NCBI GenBank assembly: GCA_050950205.1 | Contig: JBMNHF010000021.1 | Span: forward strand, 1-64,000 | From: WRAV01 sp050950205 | GTDB taxonomy: Bacteria > Bacillota > Clostridia > Oscillospirales > Ruminococcaceae | Direction: 5' to 3' | Length of the DNA stretch: 64,000 nucleotides | Part shown: piece after piece, positions 51,892-60,609 of the stretch | Layout: every line of letters starts with the position of its first letter | How positions within the stretch are numbered: the first letter of the stretch is position 1 | Translations under genes and position numbers: made by a program | The notes under the pieces: generated by a model | Databases searched by the model: none | The model's input: only the letters and a program-made list of their open reading frames with translations | Told to the model about the DNA's origin: nothing

Positions 51892-52628
51892 GGCGCCACC
51901 TCCTCTCCAGTTGATGGAGAAAGCAGCCGGCGTATTTCTTCCTGGTTGATTTGGGCGGAATTTAGCCGCAGAATTTCTCTGCCATTGGCGGTGAGAAAGG
52001 CCGGAGAAGAAGAAAGGCACAGCGCCTCTTCAATATCGTGGGTCACAAAGAGCACCGAGCAGCGGTGAACGGCGCAAAGGTTGAGCAAAAGCTCCTGCAT
52101 ACTGCGGCGGAGCATGGAGTCCAACGCCCCAAAGGGCTCGTCCAGCAGCAGCAGCTCCGGCTGCAGGGCAAAGGCTCTGGCCAATGCCGCCCGCTGCTTC
52201 ATCCCTCCCGAAAGCTGGGCGGGCCACAAGTCCCCGCAACCGGAAAGCCCTGTCTGTTCCAGCCAGTAGGCAGCCTGCTCCTTTGCCTCCTGCTTGGTCA
52301 GATTGGGGTAGACGGTGCGCAGAGCAAAGCTGATATTGGCACCCACCCGCCTCCAAGGGAAAAGCTGGTCAAAGGTTTGAACCACCACAAAGCGGTTGAA
52401 AGAAGGTCCCGCAATGGGAGCACCGTTCCACAAAGCCCTGCCACCATCGGGGAAATCGTATCCGGCAACGATGCGCAAAAGGGTGGTCTTTCCGCTGCCG
52501 GAGCGCCCCAGCAGGGTGACCAGTTCCCCTTCCCCTACCGTCAGGCTCACCCCTTGCAGCACCGGACGCACCCCATCCTCGGTTGCAAAGCTTTTGTGTA
52601 TGTTTTCCAGTACCAGTCCCTGCACCAT
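51888..52628 (-). CDS. ABC ATPase, nitrate/sulfonate/taurine type
   Basis: 246 residues. Walker A GRSGSGKTT, Q-loop VVQTFDQLFPW, signature LSGGMKQRAALARA, Walker B LLLLDEPFGALD, switch LFVTHDIEEA: the SsuB/TauB/ThiZ class. It energises import with the permease and binding lipoprotein just upstream. It lies 28 bp after the permease gene, and its stop overlaps the start of the rmlB-like gene. Confidence 0.92.
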   Translation of the reverse strand: MVQGLVLENIHKSFATEDGVRPVLQGVSLTVGEGELVTLLGRSGSGKTTLLRIVAGYDFPDGGRALWNGAPIAGPSFNRFVVVQTFDQLFPWRRVGANISFALRTVYPNLTKQEAKEQAAYWLEQTGLSGCGDLWPAQLSGGMKQRAALARAFALQPELLLLDEPFGALDSMLRRSMQELLLNLCAVHRCSVLFVTHDIEEALCLSSSPAFLTANGREILRLNSAQINQEEIRRLLSPSTGEEVAP

Positions 52629-52656
52629 AAGCCTCCTAAAATTTAAGAGTATGCCC

Positions 52657-53442
52657 TTACTTTGAAGCAGCCATCCCCCAGCGAATCACTGTTTTCCGCT
52701 CCACCCACAAAAGGAGTTCCTCCACCAGCATTCCAATGATAGCCACCACAAAAATACCGGCAAAGAGCCCCGCGGTGTCCATCATCACTCGGTTTTGGAA
52801 CAAAAACCACCCCACCCCTCCCGATGAGGCCACGGCGCCAAAAATCATCTCGGCGCTGATGAGAGCACGCCACGCTCTTGCCCACCCGATCTTCAGCCCC
52901 GCCAAAAAGGAGGAAAGAGACGACGGCAGGTAGACGTTGCAGAGCATCCAAAGCGGTGAGGAACAAAGGCTTTTGCCGCACTCCACGTAGACGGGAGGAG
53001 TCGATTTCAGCCCTGCGATGAGGTTGAGGAGCATGGGCCACAAGGTGGAGTGGACGATGATGGCAACCACCGCACGGTACCCCACTCCAAACCAGACAAT
53101 GATCAAAGGCAGCAGAGCAATGGCCGGCAGTGGATGAGCCAAGGCGCAAAGAGTGTCGGCCAAACTGGCGAACACCCTGCTGTATAGGCAGAGAAGCGCT
53201 ATCGCCAAACTAAGGGCAACGGCGATGGTCGTTCCCCGCAAAATGATGGTCAATGAAAACCCAATTTGGCTAGCTAAATCCCCGTCAAGCAGTTGGGTGA
53301 CCAAAGCGTTCCACACCTGCCAAGGGGCCGGAAGCAGCAGAGGAGAAACTCGTTTGCTCCACACTCCACCCTGCCAGATCAGCAGCAGCAGGCAAATCCA
53401 AACAAGGCGCTGCACCAAGCGGTTTTGGAACAGTTTCTTCAT
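52657..53442 (-). CDS. ABC permease, nitrate/sulfonate/taurine type
   Basis: 261 residues from ATG 53442, which overlaps the binding-protein stop as ATGA; the longer in-frame extension is not protein-like. Six membrane segments and the EAA loop (VYLPSSLSSFLAGLKIGWAR) of the SsuC/TauC class are seen. It forms the channel of the importer. Confidence 0.88.
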   Translation of the reverse strand: MKKLFQNRLVQRLVWICLLLLIWQGGVWSKRVSPLLLPAPWQVWNALVTQLLDGDLASQIGFSLTIILRGTTIAVALSLAIALLCLYSRVFASLADTLCALAHPLPAIALLPLIIVWFGVGYRAVVAIIVHSTLWPMLLNLIAGLKSTPPVYVECGKSLCSSPLWMLCNVYLPSSLSSFLAGLKIGWARAWRALISAEMIFGAVASSGGVGWFLFQNRVMMDTAGLFAGIFVVAIIGMLVEELLLWVERKTVIRWGMAASK

Positions 53443-54377
53443 GCAACAGCCTCCGGGAACAAAAGGCTGTCCAAGGAATGCTCTTTCTTGAGGTAGCCCT
53501 CTTCCAACATAAAAGCGGTAAAGGCTTCCACCCCTTCTACCTCGGTGGTGTAGGCAGCGCCGGGAGCAGTCATTTCCAGCAACAGAGCATCCGGCTCCAT
53601 GCCGTAGAGAGGGGCCAGAAGCTCCGCCGCCTCCTGGGGATGCTCCTCTATCCATTCCATAGCCTTCTTCAATGCTTTGAGAAAGCCTTGGTACACCTTG
53701 GGATGCTCCCGATACAGCGACTCCCCCGCCACCGCCACAATCCCGGTAAAGGGTTGGCCCATGGCTTCCTCTCCGTCCAAAATCAGGGTCATTCCCGCCT
53801 GCTGCTCCTGCTGCAAATAAGGGGAGGTAGTAAAGTGCAGCGACACCTCTCCCCCCGAGAGCAGCGCATTCATACCATCGGGGTGGGAAAGGGTCACCAG
53901 TTGGTGGTCAAAGCGGCGAGCCTCCCCAAACTCTCTGCGGGCGGCCATGGCCAGCAAAATATGCTGGATGCTCCCCGGCTGGGGCAGGGCAATGCGCATC
54001 TTTGGCGCAATGTCCGCTAAAGACTCCACGCCGGGCTCCCGGGTGGTCAGCCCCATGGGAACTCGGGAAACCCCGGAACAAATCCGCCATTCCATCCCGG
54101 CATCCCGCCCGATGAGGAAAGGAGGGATGGCCATACAGGCAATCTGGGTTTTGCCCGCCAGCATCGACTCCCGAATGGCGGCGGTATTGGCCAACTGCAC
54201 CCATTCCACGGTGACGGAAGAAGGCAGCGTCTCTTGTAACAGGTCAAGCTCCCGCATCACCACAATGGGAGCATAGGCGGTGCCGTATTGCTGCGCAATG
54301 GTAATGCTCTGCGGCTTTTTTGGGGTGCAGCCTGCCAGCCAAAGCACCAGGCAACAAAAAACAATTCCTTTTCGCAT
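53439..54377 (-). CDS. NMT1/SsuA-like substrate-binding lipoprotein
   Basis: 312 residues. Signal peptide with lipobox LAGC (Cys17). The body resembles NMT1/SsuA/THI5-type binding proteins: ITIAQQYGTAYAPIVVMREL, later MIALPQPGSIQHIL-like and FTGIVAVAGESLYREHP. Ligands of the group include sulfonates, taurine, nitrate and pyrimidine precursors; none can be assigned. Located 10 bp after the ATP-grasp gene inside a sugar-biosynthesis operon, an unusual place for an importer. Confidence 0.85.
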   Translation of the reverse strand: MRKGIVFCCLVLWLAGCTPKKPQSITIAQQYGTAYAPIVVMRELDLLQETLPSSVTVEWVQLANTAAIRESMLAGKTQIACMAIPPFLIGRDAGMEWRICSGVSRVPMGLTTREPGVESLADIAPKMRIALPQPGSIQHILLAMAARREFGEARRFDHQLVTLSHPDGMNALLSGGEVSLHFTTSPYLQQEQQAGMTLILDGEEAMGQPFTGIVAVAGESLYREHPKVYQGFLKALKKAMEWIEEHPQEAAELLAPLYGMEPDALLLEMTAPGAAYTTEVEGVEAFTAFMLEEGYLKKEHSLDSLLFPEAVA

Positions 54378-54387
54378 TTAAAACATC

Positions 54388-55605
54388 CTATTCTTCAAAG
54401 GGCAGGAGCATACTGTTTCCTTCCTCATCCAGCACCTGAAAGACCCGGTAAAACTCTCTAAGGTAACGCTGCATCTGCCTTTCGTCGTCGGCGGTGAGCA
54501 CCATGTGCCCCAGACGAGCCCCTGCATGTTCAAAGGCGGGCAAAACCTGCCCTTGCCGGAAGTTATACCCGGCATCTTGAACAAAGGGAAGAGCCTTAAC
54601 CTCCTCCAAAGGCGTAAGATAGGCAAGCCGGCCCGGCCGGGCAAAGGGAAGAAGTACCCGAAAGCTTCCGCACCCTTTTTGGATTTTTGGGGGCGGCACT
54701 GCCTTGCCCAAGGCGCCGTCCAAAACGGCACCTAAAATGTCAAACCCGGTGGTGGCGGGTATGGTGACGTCCTCAAAGGCCCCGCCGATGCGGCAGGCCA
54801 GCTCGTTGACCACCACCCCCTCCTCCCCAAAGAGGTACTGGATATAAAGAGGCCCCTTGGATATTTCAAAGGCATCGGCAATTTGCTGGGTGAGAGTGCC
54901 AAGAAGCGCCTCCTGCCCTTGGGCATAGCGAGAAGGGTACCGGTGGGCGGCACAAACGCCGATGTGCTTGGGATGCCAAAAGGTCATCCGGTCGGTGATG
55001 GTGAGCAGGGTAGCTTGTCCGCCCTCCACCCAGGCGCTGACCGTCACCTCTTTGGAAGGGTAGTACCGCTCCCACAAAATTTTTTGGCAGCGGGAGTAGG
55101 CAGCGGTTTGGGGATAAAGGCGAGCGGCTTCCTGGGGGCTGCTCACCCGAAACACTCCCTTTTGTCCCTGACTGTCCAGCGGTTTCATCACCAAATCCCC
55201 GGGGTAGGGCCAATTGGCTGGGCCCTCCTCCCCCACCAGCCGGTATGGGTTGGTGGGAATGCCGTGGTGGGTGAGTATTTTTTTCATCAGTGCCTTGTTG
55301 GTGACAGCCAAAGCCCCCTCTTTGGAAAGATAAGAGGGCAGCCCCAGCCGCTGGGCCAGGTAGGCGGCGGTAAAGACCGGCTGGTCGGTGCCCATGGTCA
55401 TTACCCCGTCCAGATGCAAAGATGCGGCCTGACGGGCACATTCCCGCCAGTCAAAGGTGCTGATCTGCAGGTGCAAATCCGCAAGGGGGGCGGCCGGTGG
55501 GCTTTTCAGATAATCGAACAGCACCGTTTCCAGCCCCAAACGTTTGGCCCGGCGAAAGGCGGCAATCTGACAGTTGGAGCCTCCCAAAATCAGCAGCCTA
55601 GCCAT
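54388..55605 (-). CDS. ATP-grasp ligase
   Basis: 405 residues. N-terminal Rossmann-like pre-ATP-grasp domain (LILGGSNCQIAAFRRAKRLG), the ATP-grasp core with NKALMKKILTHHGIPTN and DLVMKPLDSQGQKGVF, and the metal-binding end VVVNELACRIGGAFED. Resembles CarB-like amino-acid or amide ligases that join a carboxylate to an amine through an acyl phosphate. In this operon it could attach an amino acid to an aminosugar, which is inference. It overlaps the glycosyltransferase gene by 8 nt. Confidence 0.85.
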   Translation of the reverse strand: MARLLILGGSNCQIAAFRRAKRLGLETVLFDYLKSPPAAPLADLHLQISTFDWRECARQAASLHLDGVMTMGTDQPVFTAAYLAQRLGLPSYLSKEGALAVTNKALMKKILTHHGIPTNPYRLVGEEGPANWPYPGDLVMKPLDSQGQKGVFRVSSPQEAARLYPQTAAYSRCQKILWERYYPSKEVTVSAWVEGGQATLLTITDRMTFWHPKHIGVCAAHRYPSRYAQGQEALLGTLTQQIADAFEISKGPLYIQYLFGEEGVVVNELACRIGGAFEDVTIPATTGFDILGAVLDGALGKAVPPPKIQKGCGSFRVLLPFARPGRLAYLTPLEEVKALPFVQDAGYNFRQGQVLPAFEHAGARLGHMVLTADDERQMQRYLREFYRVFQVLDEEGNSMLLPFEE

Positions 55606-56332
55606 AATGAATCAACTCCCCTGCCGGCACAGAAGCCACTTTGCAAGCCCTGCCCTGCCCCAAAGCATAATACCGGATGATGTTGAGGTACAATGCTGCC
55701 AGCCGAACCAGGCGGTAGCCGGACTTTCCCTCACTTCGTGGCTTGTGTGGATAGGGAAGATTGGCTGCCCGCACCGGATGCTGAAACACCGATGCAGAAA
55801 AATAAAAAAACTTCGGCCGCTCTGCCACAGCACGCTGCAAAAGCTTTGCCGTCATCACCCGGAAGGAGCTGACCTTTACCCCCCGGGAATGAGGAAAGAG
55901 CAGATAGAACAAAAGATCCCGCAGAACACTTCCCCCCTGCCGAATCCCCCTGCGCCCTTGGGGGATGGGCAGACCGTATACAATATCCAGATGCTGTTCC
56001 TTTAACAGGTGCCACATGGGCAGCAAATAGGCCGGGGGATGCTGGCCGTCATCATCCAGATTGGCGAGGTAGCGGCCTTTTGCCACCAGCATGCCGCAGA
56101 GGGTAGACTCCTGCTGACCCCGGTTGGCCTTTAAGGAGAGCACCGTCACCCGGGCATCCTGTTTGGCAATTTCTTTGAGCAGGGAAAGGCTTTGGTCGGT
56201 GGAGGCATCGTCCACAAAAATCAGCTCAAAGCTTACGTCCTGCAGTACGGCGCAAAGCTCCCGATACAGCGTTTTTAAGGTGGCATATCCGTTGTAAACC
56301 GGCACAATTACCGAAAGGTCTGGCTGGTTCAT
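55598..56332 (-). CDS. Family 2 glycosyltransferase
   Basis: 244 residues. GT-A fold of family 2: LSVIVPVYNGYATLKTLYRE, FVDDASTDQSLSLL, then LDDDGQHPPAYL with the metal-binding DxD region. About 235-245 residues with no C-terminal membrane pair, so shorter than polyprenyl-phosphate DPM/GtrB proteins. It overlaps the aminotransferase stop by 4 nt. Donor and acceptor are unknown. Confidence 0.87.
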   Translation of the reverse strand: MNQPDLSVIVPVYNGYATLKTLYRELCAVLQDVSFELIFVDDASTDQSLSLLKEIAKQDARVTVLSLKANRGQQESTLCGMLVAKGRYLANLDDDGQHPPAYLLPMWHLLKEQHLDIVYGLPIPQGRRGIRQGGSVLRDLLFYLLFPHSRGVKVSSFRVMTAKLLQRAVAERPKFFYFSASVFQHPVRAANLPYPHKPRSEGKSGYRLVRLAALYLNIIRYYALGQGRACKVASVPAGELIHYG

Positions 56333-57453
56333 CTGATCACCTGTTGGATGGTCTCACAAATAAGGTTTACTTGAGAAGGTACCATGGTGTGATAAAGAGG
56401 CAGACGCAGCAGCGTCTCCCCTGTCCGCTCGCTCACCGGGAAATCCCCCTTCCGGTAGCCCAACTGCCGCCCCATGCTGCCGAGATGCAACGGCACAAAG
56501 TGAGTGGCGCAGGCAATGTTGCGGCGGGCCAAAGCGTCCCGGATCACCCGAAGCTGTTGGGGGGTGCGGCAGCGTATGTAGTAGATATGCCCGTTTCCTC
56601 TGGCATACCGGGGAATCTCCATGGGATATAACCGCTCCCGGGCGAAGCAGGAGGCAAGACCCTCTTGGTAGACAGCACACAATTCCAGCCTCTTTTGGGT
56701 CACCCTGTCCAAATCCTCCAACTGAGCCAGCAGAAGAGCTGCATTTAAATCGGACAGCAAATGGCTGGAGCCGACACATTCCCAAGTGTAATAAGTTCGC
56801 TCCCCTGCCAGAAATTCGTGGCGGTTGGTGCCCTTGTCCCGGTACATTTGAACTTTTTTAAAATCTTCGGGGGTGCCCCGCTGCAGGTAAGCCCCCCCTT
56901 CCCCACACTGTATGTTTTTGGTTGCGTGGAAGCTGTAGCAGGCTCGGTCCCCCACCGCACCCAAGGGAAGTTTTTCATAATAAGCGCCCACTCCCTGAGC
57001 GGCATCCTCCACCAATCGAAAACCATAGACTTGTTGCAGCCCCCAAAAAGCCTTCATATCACAGGAAATTCCGGCATAATGGGTCAGGCAGACCACTCGG
57101 GTGCGGGAGGTAATCAGCGCTTCCACCTCATAAGGGCAGAGGTTCTGGGTGCCGGGGTCAACATCGCAAAGCACCGGCTTGCCCCCGGCCCGCAGCACAG
57201 CATTGGCGGCAGCAGGAAAGTTGTAGGCAGGTAAAATCACCTCATCCCCCGGCTTTAGGTCCCAAAGGGCCAGCTCCAAGGCATGGCTGGCAGAGGGTGT
57301 GAGGAGAATCTGGGAAAGCCCCGTCAATTCCTCCAGTTTGTGGCAAACCAACTGGGAATAGTGACCATCTCCCTGAAGCATCCCCCGTTCTTGCGCATCG
57401 TTGAGGTAATCCTGCTGGCGGGGAGAACGATACGGGATATAAAACGGAATCAC
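56329..57453 (-). CDS. DegT/DnrJ/EryC1 sugar aminotransferase
   Basis: 374 residues from GTG 57453, with AGGAGG seven bases upstream; earlier in-frame codons lie in non-protein-like sequence. PLP lysine in SFHATKNIQCGEGG, and PAYNFPAAANAVLRAGGKP, LVEDAAQGVG are family blocks. Closest in look to dTDP-4-amino-4,6-dideoxygalactose transaminases (WecE type), which use the product of RmlB. First gene of the operon. No promoter is certain; a TATTAT lies ~70 bp upstream on the minus strand. Confidence 0.88.
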   Translation of the reverse strand: MIPFYIPYRSPRQQDYLNDAQERGMLQGDGHYSQLVCHKLEELTGLSQILLTPSASHALELALWDLKPGDEVILPAYNFPAAANAVLRAGGKPVLCDVDPGTQNLCPYEVEALITSRTRVVCLTHYAGISCDMKAFWGLQQVYGFRLVEDAAQGVGAYYEKLPLGAVGDRACYSFHATKNIQCGEGGAYLQRGTPEDFKKVQMYRDKGTNRHEFLAGERTYYTWECVGSSHLLSDLNAALLLAQLEDLDRVTQKRLELCAVYQEGLASCFARERLYPMEIPRYARGNGHIYYIRCRTPQQLRVIRDALARRNIACATHFVPLHLGSMGRQLGYRKGDFPVSERTGETLLRLPLYHTMVPSQVNLICETIQQVIR

Positions 57454-57496
57454 AAGGGAACCTCCTATTGTGATTTTCTTTGGCATCCTTTTGCCA

Positions 57497-57524
57497 TTGT
57501 TTTTGCCCACACCTATGGTATAAT
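57497..57524 (+). promoter_or_regulatory. Probable promoter of the first tusA gene
   Basis: TTGTTT (57497-57502), 16 bp, TATAAT (57519-57524). Confidence 0.5.
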
Positions 57525-57628
57525 AGCCACAAAGATCCTATTGGCGTAACTGCGTGGCAGAAGAACGCTGGCGGTATCCACTCGCGCCGAGGAGCAAAAC
57601 ACCTGCAAACCACAGGGAGGGCTGGAAT

Positions 57629-57856
57629 ATGATCGAACTGGATTGTTTGGGCGATATGTGCCCCATTCCGGCCATGCGACTGCAAAAGGCCCTGGAGGAA
57701 AATAAGGCGGGCCAGCCCATTCTGCTGATTACCGACCATTCCTGTGTGATGACATCCATTCAGTCCATCTGCAAAAAGCATAAACTGTTGTGCACCAGCG
57801 AAGAAGTCATCAACGGCGTTTGGGAAATTACCATCTCGCCCAAACCGAAGAATTAA
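57629..57856 (+). CDS. TusA-family sulfur carrier, copy 1
   Basis: 75 residues from ATG 57629, with GGGAGGG upstream; the longer in-frame extension is not conserved. The family motif CPIPAMRL holds the persulfide-bearing Cys11, and LLITDHSCVMTSI matches the second conserved block. It carries sulfur, or selenium in YedF-like relatives, between donors and acceptors. Its stop overlaps the convergent lysR stop by 4 nt. Confidence 0.9.
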   Translation: MIELDCLGDMCPIPAMRLQKALEENKAGQPILLITDHSCVMTSIQSICKKHKLLCTSEEVINGVWEITISPKPKN

Positions 57857-58749
57857 CAGAAGGTTTCGGAAACAATTTTTGAAAAGTAAACGCAGATGCG
57901 GTAAAGCATATCGGATTTGTTTTCCTGCCGTTTGTAAATGCTGTAAACATCGTAACTCATATCAAAATCGGATACTTCAATTTGCTTGAGCTGTTTTTGG
58001 TACAGCTCTTTTTTTATGGACATATAGGGGAGAAAGGCAATGCCGTGGCCCCGCAACACCGAGGATTTTACTGATTCCGCCGAATCCAGATGGAACAATA
58101 CCCGATATTGATCCAAAGGGTGATGCTGGGAGGCAAAATAATTCTCCAACTGTCTGCGCAGGCTGGACGCCGAAGAAAGCATGATGATGGGATACCCCTT
58201 CAACCCTTCCATATCCAGCTTTTGTTTGGTGGGGAACCGAGGACTTGCCACCACCACCAAACGGTCGGAATAAACCCATTTGGCCACAAGATCGCCGGAG
58301 TTGGGAGGGCCATTGATAAACCCAATATCGCTTTCCCCTTGCAGCACTCTCTTTTCCACCTCTACAGAAGGTGCGCTTTCCAAGCTAAAGGTGTGGTAGG
58401 GGAATTTTTCCTTCACCTTAAAGATGGTACAGGGCAGGCCGTAAATCCCCACCACAGGGGTGGCCGAAATCCGCACCACACCATTGCTCTGCCGCAGGTT
58501 GGTCAAATCGTCCATCAAATTATCATACAGCCGGGCAATGTTGCCGGCATACTTTTCCACAATTTGGCCAGCAGGGGTTAGGTCCACACCGCGATTGCTG
58601 CGCTCAAACAGCTTAAACCCAAGCTCCTGTTCCAAACGCTGGATTTGCTGGCTGAGTGCCGGTTGCGAAATGTGAGAAACGCGAGCGGCTTTGGTGATAC
58701 TGCCCAGCGAAGCGGCCAGATGAAACAACCGTATATGCTCAATTTGCAT
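57853..58749 (-). CDS. LysR-family transcriptional regulator
   Basis: 298 residues from ATG 58749, preceded by GAGAGG. HTH in residues ~1-60 (ASLGSITKAARVSHISQPAL, LSQQIQRLEQELGFKLFERS). Periplasmic-binding-like effector domain from ~90 to 298 (VVGIYGLPCTIF, SESVKSSVLRGHGIAFLPY-like). It is divergent from the YeeE-TusA operon starting at 59040 and is the natural candidate to activate it; CysB-type LysR proteins often sense sulfur compounds. The 290-bp gap has a TATAAT at 58962-58967 without a good -35, as expected of an activated promoter. Confidence 0.92.
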   Translation of the reverse strand: MQIEHIRLFHLAASLGSITKAARVSHISQPALSQQIQRLEQELGFKLFERSNRGVDLTPAGQIVEKYAGNIARLYDNLMDDLTNLRQSNGVVRISATPVVGIYGLPCTIFKVKEKFPYHTFSLESAPSVEVEKRVLQGESDIGFINGPPNSGDLVAKWVYSDRLVVVASPRFPTKQKLDMEGLKGYPIIMLSSASSLRRQLENYFASQHHPLDQYRVLFHLDSAESVKSSVLRGHGIAFLPYMSIKKELYQKQLKQIEVSDFDMSYDVYSIYKRQENKSDMLYRICVYFSKIVSETFC

Positions 58750-59039
58750 AAGCCACCTCTCCATCATCTGTCCAATATTTGTTAACAGTTTAACACAAAA
58801 CAGGAACCCTTTCAAATGGCATCTCCCACAAGGAATGTTTCGGAAAAAAGTGCATTTTAACAGGCTGTAACGGGAAATTTGCCTTCTTTTGACTCTTGCT
58901 GCCATAAGCTTTGCTTATACATGATAATAAGATTGCATGCTCCAAAGCAGCGGTTGTATGTTATAATGGCGCCATGATAGAAATTTAACAAATAGATCTC
59001 GGCAGTTTTGTAACGGCAATTTTAAGGAGGTGAGAAGAC

Positions 59040-59744
59040 ATGTCCGAAACTGGTCAAGTATCGTCCGCAAGCTCCATTCGTCGCTCTTCGGCCTCTTCCC
59101 GGCGCAAACCAAAGAAGAATCAAATTCCACTGGGCATTCTGGTGGTGGTGTTCATGGTGGTGGTGGGAGTTGTGCAGGCCAGCCGGGGGCCCATGCTGGG
59201 GTTTTACTGGATGATGGGCGGCATTTTTGGATTTATCCTGCAAAAATCCCGATTTTGCTTTACCGCATCCATGCGGGACCCCTGTATCACCGGGAGCACC
59301 TCGGTTACCCGGGCGGTTCTAACGGCGTTTGCCATTACCACCATTATGTTTACCGCCATTAAGTATGGCTACCATTCCATGGACCTGCCGGTACCGGGTA
59401 TGAGCTATGTGACACCCATCAGCTTTGCCACCGCCGTAGGAGGTATTCTGTTTGGCGTCGGCATGGTAATTGCCGGCGGCTGCGCATCCGGAACCCTGAT
59501 GCGGGTTGGCGAAGGATTTATCATGCAGATTCTTTCCCTGTTCTTCTTTGTGGTGGGTTCTCTGGTGGGTGCCGCCCACTTTGGATGGTGGAAAGAAAAG
59601 TTCATCGTTCACGGCCCCTCCATCTTTTTACCCGATGTGTTCGGTTGGGTGGGTGCCGTTGTAGTGCAGCTTTTGATCATCGCCTGCCTTTACAAAGCGG
59701 CGATGCTGTGGGAAGAAAAGAAAATGGGCGGAAACGAAGGATAA
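59040..59744 (+). CDS. YeeE/YedE (TsuA-like) transporter, N-terminal half
   Basis: 234 residues, with a perfect AAGGAGGTGA site. After a basic, serine-rich N-terminus (1-30) come about five membrane segments. KSRFCFTASMRD and AGGCASGTLMRVGEG are the cysteine-bearing motifs of the YeeE thiosulfate/selenium transporter family. Full YeeE proteins are ~350-400 residues; the remaining part is a separate gene at 60044. It probably moves thiosulfate or a related chalcogen species inward. Confidence 0.88.
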   Translation: MSETGQVSSASSIRRSSASSRRKPKKNQIPLGILVVVFMVVVGVVQASRGPMLGFYWMMGGIFGFILQKSRFCFTASMRDPCITGSTSVTRAVLTAFAITTIMFTAIKYGYHSMDLPVPGMSYVTPISFATAVGGILFGVGMVIAGGCASGTLMRVGEGFIMQILSLFFFVVGSLVGAAHFGWWKEKFIVHGPSIFLPDVFGWVGAVVVQLLIIACLYKAAMLWEEKKMGGNEG

Positions 59745-59779
59745 CCGCACCAATCATAACAAAAATGGAGGATTGAACC

Positions 59780-60007
59780 ATGGCTGAATTTACTCTGGAC
59801 TGCTTGGGCGAGGCTTGCCCCGTACCCCTGATGAAAACCGAAAAGAAGATGGAAGAACTTGCAGTGGGCGATATTTTAATTGTCAGCATCGACCACAGCT
59901 GCGCCATGAAGAACATTCCCGAATGGGCCCGCAAGCAAGGTCACAACGTAGAAATTGAGGAAGTGGATGACGGAGAGTGGGAAGTTGTCATCGAAAAGAC
60001 AAAATAA
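59780..60007 (+). CDS. TusA-family sulfur carrier (YeeD-like), copy 2
   Basis: 75 residues. CPVPLMKTEKKM with Cys13, and IVSIDHSCAMKNIPEWA. YeeD partners of YeeE hydrolyse thiosulfate and take up the sulfur as persulfide. It is encoded between the two transporter halves, 35 bp after the first and 36 bp before the second, with GGAGG upstream. Confidence 0.92.
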   Translation: MAEFTLDCLGEACPVPLMKTEKKMEELAVGDILIVSIDHSCAMKNIPEWARKQGHNVEIEEVDDGEWEVVIEKTK

Positions 60008-60043
60008 AAGGCTTTCCACCTATTTTATTGGAAAGGCAGGTGT

Positions 60044-60601
60044 ATGTGCGCAGTGAAGGCGTTTTTCGATAAGCTGGCAAAAAACGAGACCTATGTCAAA
60101 ATCTTTAAAACTCCTTTTACATACCTCACTGGAGCCATACTGCTCTCCATTTTTCAGGTAGTCTCCCTCGGTGTCACCGGGGATCCCTGGGGGGTTTCGG
60201 GCACCTTTGCCAACTGGGGCGCTTGGCTGTACCGGCTGGTGGGAGGCAATGTGGACCGCTGGTATTACTTCAGCAGCCCGGGAGCACAGGCCGTGCTGGA
60301 CAGAGGATTTTTTAACGACCCGGGCACCATGCGCAATCTGGGCGTTATCTTCGGCGCACTGGCCGCTGTTTTGTTGGCATCTCAGTTTAAAATCAAGAAG
60401 ATCAAATCCAAAAAGCAGGTGGTAGCGGCGGTGCTGGGCGGCTTTCTGATGGGCTATGGTGCCCGTCTGGCCTACGGATGCAACATCGGTGCCTTGTACA
60501 GTGCCATTGCCTCTCTCTCCCTTTCGGGTTGGGTTTTTGCGATTTTCCTCTTTGTTGGATCTTTTTTGGGCAGCAAGCTGCTGCGTAAATTCTTTATGTA
60601 G
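60044..60601 (+). CDS. YeeE/YedE (TsuA-like) transporter, C-terminal half
   Basis: 185 residues with about four membrane segments. GGFLMGYGARLAYGCNIGALY is the family's last cysteine motif (written here in two parts by eye: MGYGARLAYGC and NIGALY). The TWGVSGTFANWG-like segment (DPWGVSGTFANWGAWLYRL) is also typical. Together with 59040-59744 it would rebuild one complete YeeE transporter. It lies 8 bp before the flavoprotein gene. Confidence 0.87.
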   Translation: MCAVKAFFDKLAKNETYVKIFKTPFTYLTGAILLSIFQVVSLGVTGDPWGVSGTFANWGAWLYRLVGGNVDRWYYFSSPGAQAVLDRGFFNDPGTMRNLGVIFGALAAVLLASQFKIKKIKSKKQVVAAVLGGFLMGYGARLAYGCNIGALYSAIASLSLSGWVFAIFLFVGSFLGSKLLRKFFM

Positions 60602-60609
60602 GCGGTTGC

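Noticed and set aside
59040..60601. YeeE split as another frameshift artefact
   Set aside because: The halves are separated by a complete TusA gene and each has its own start, so no single-base repair could join them.
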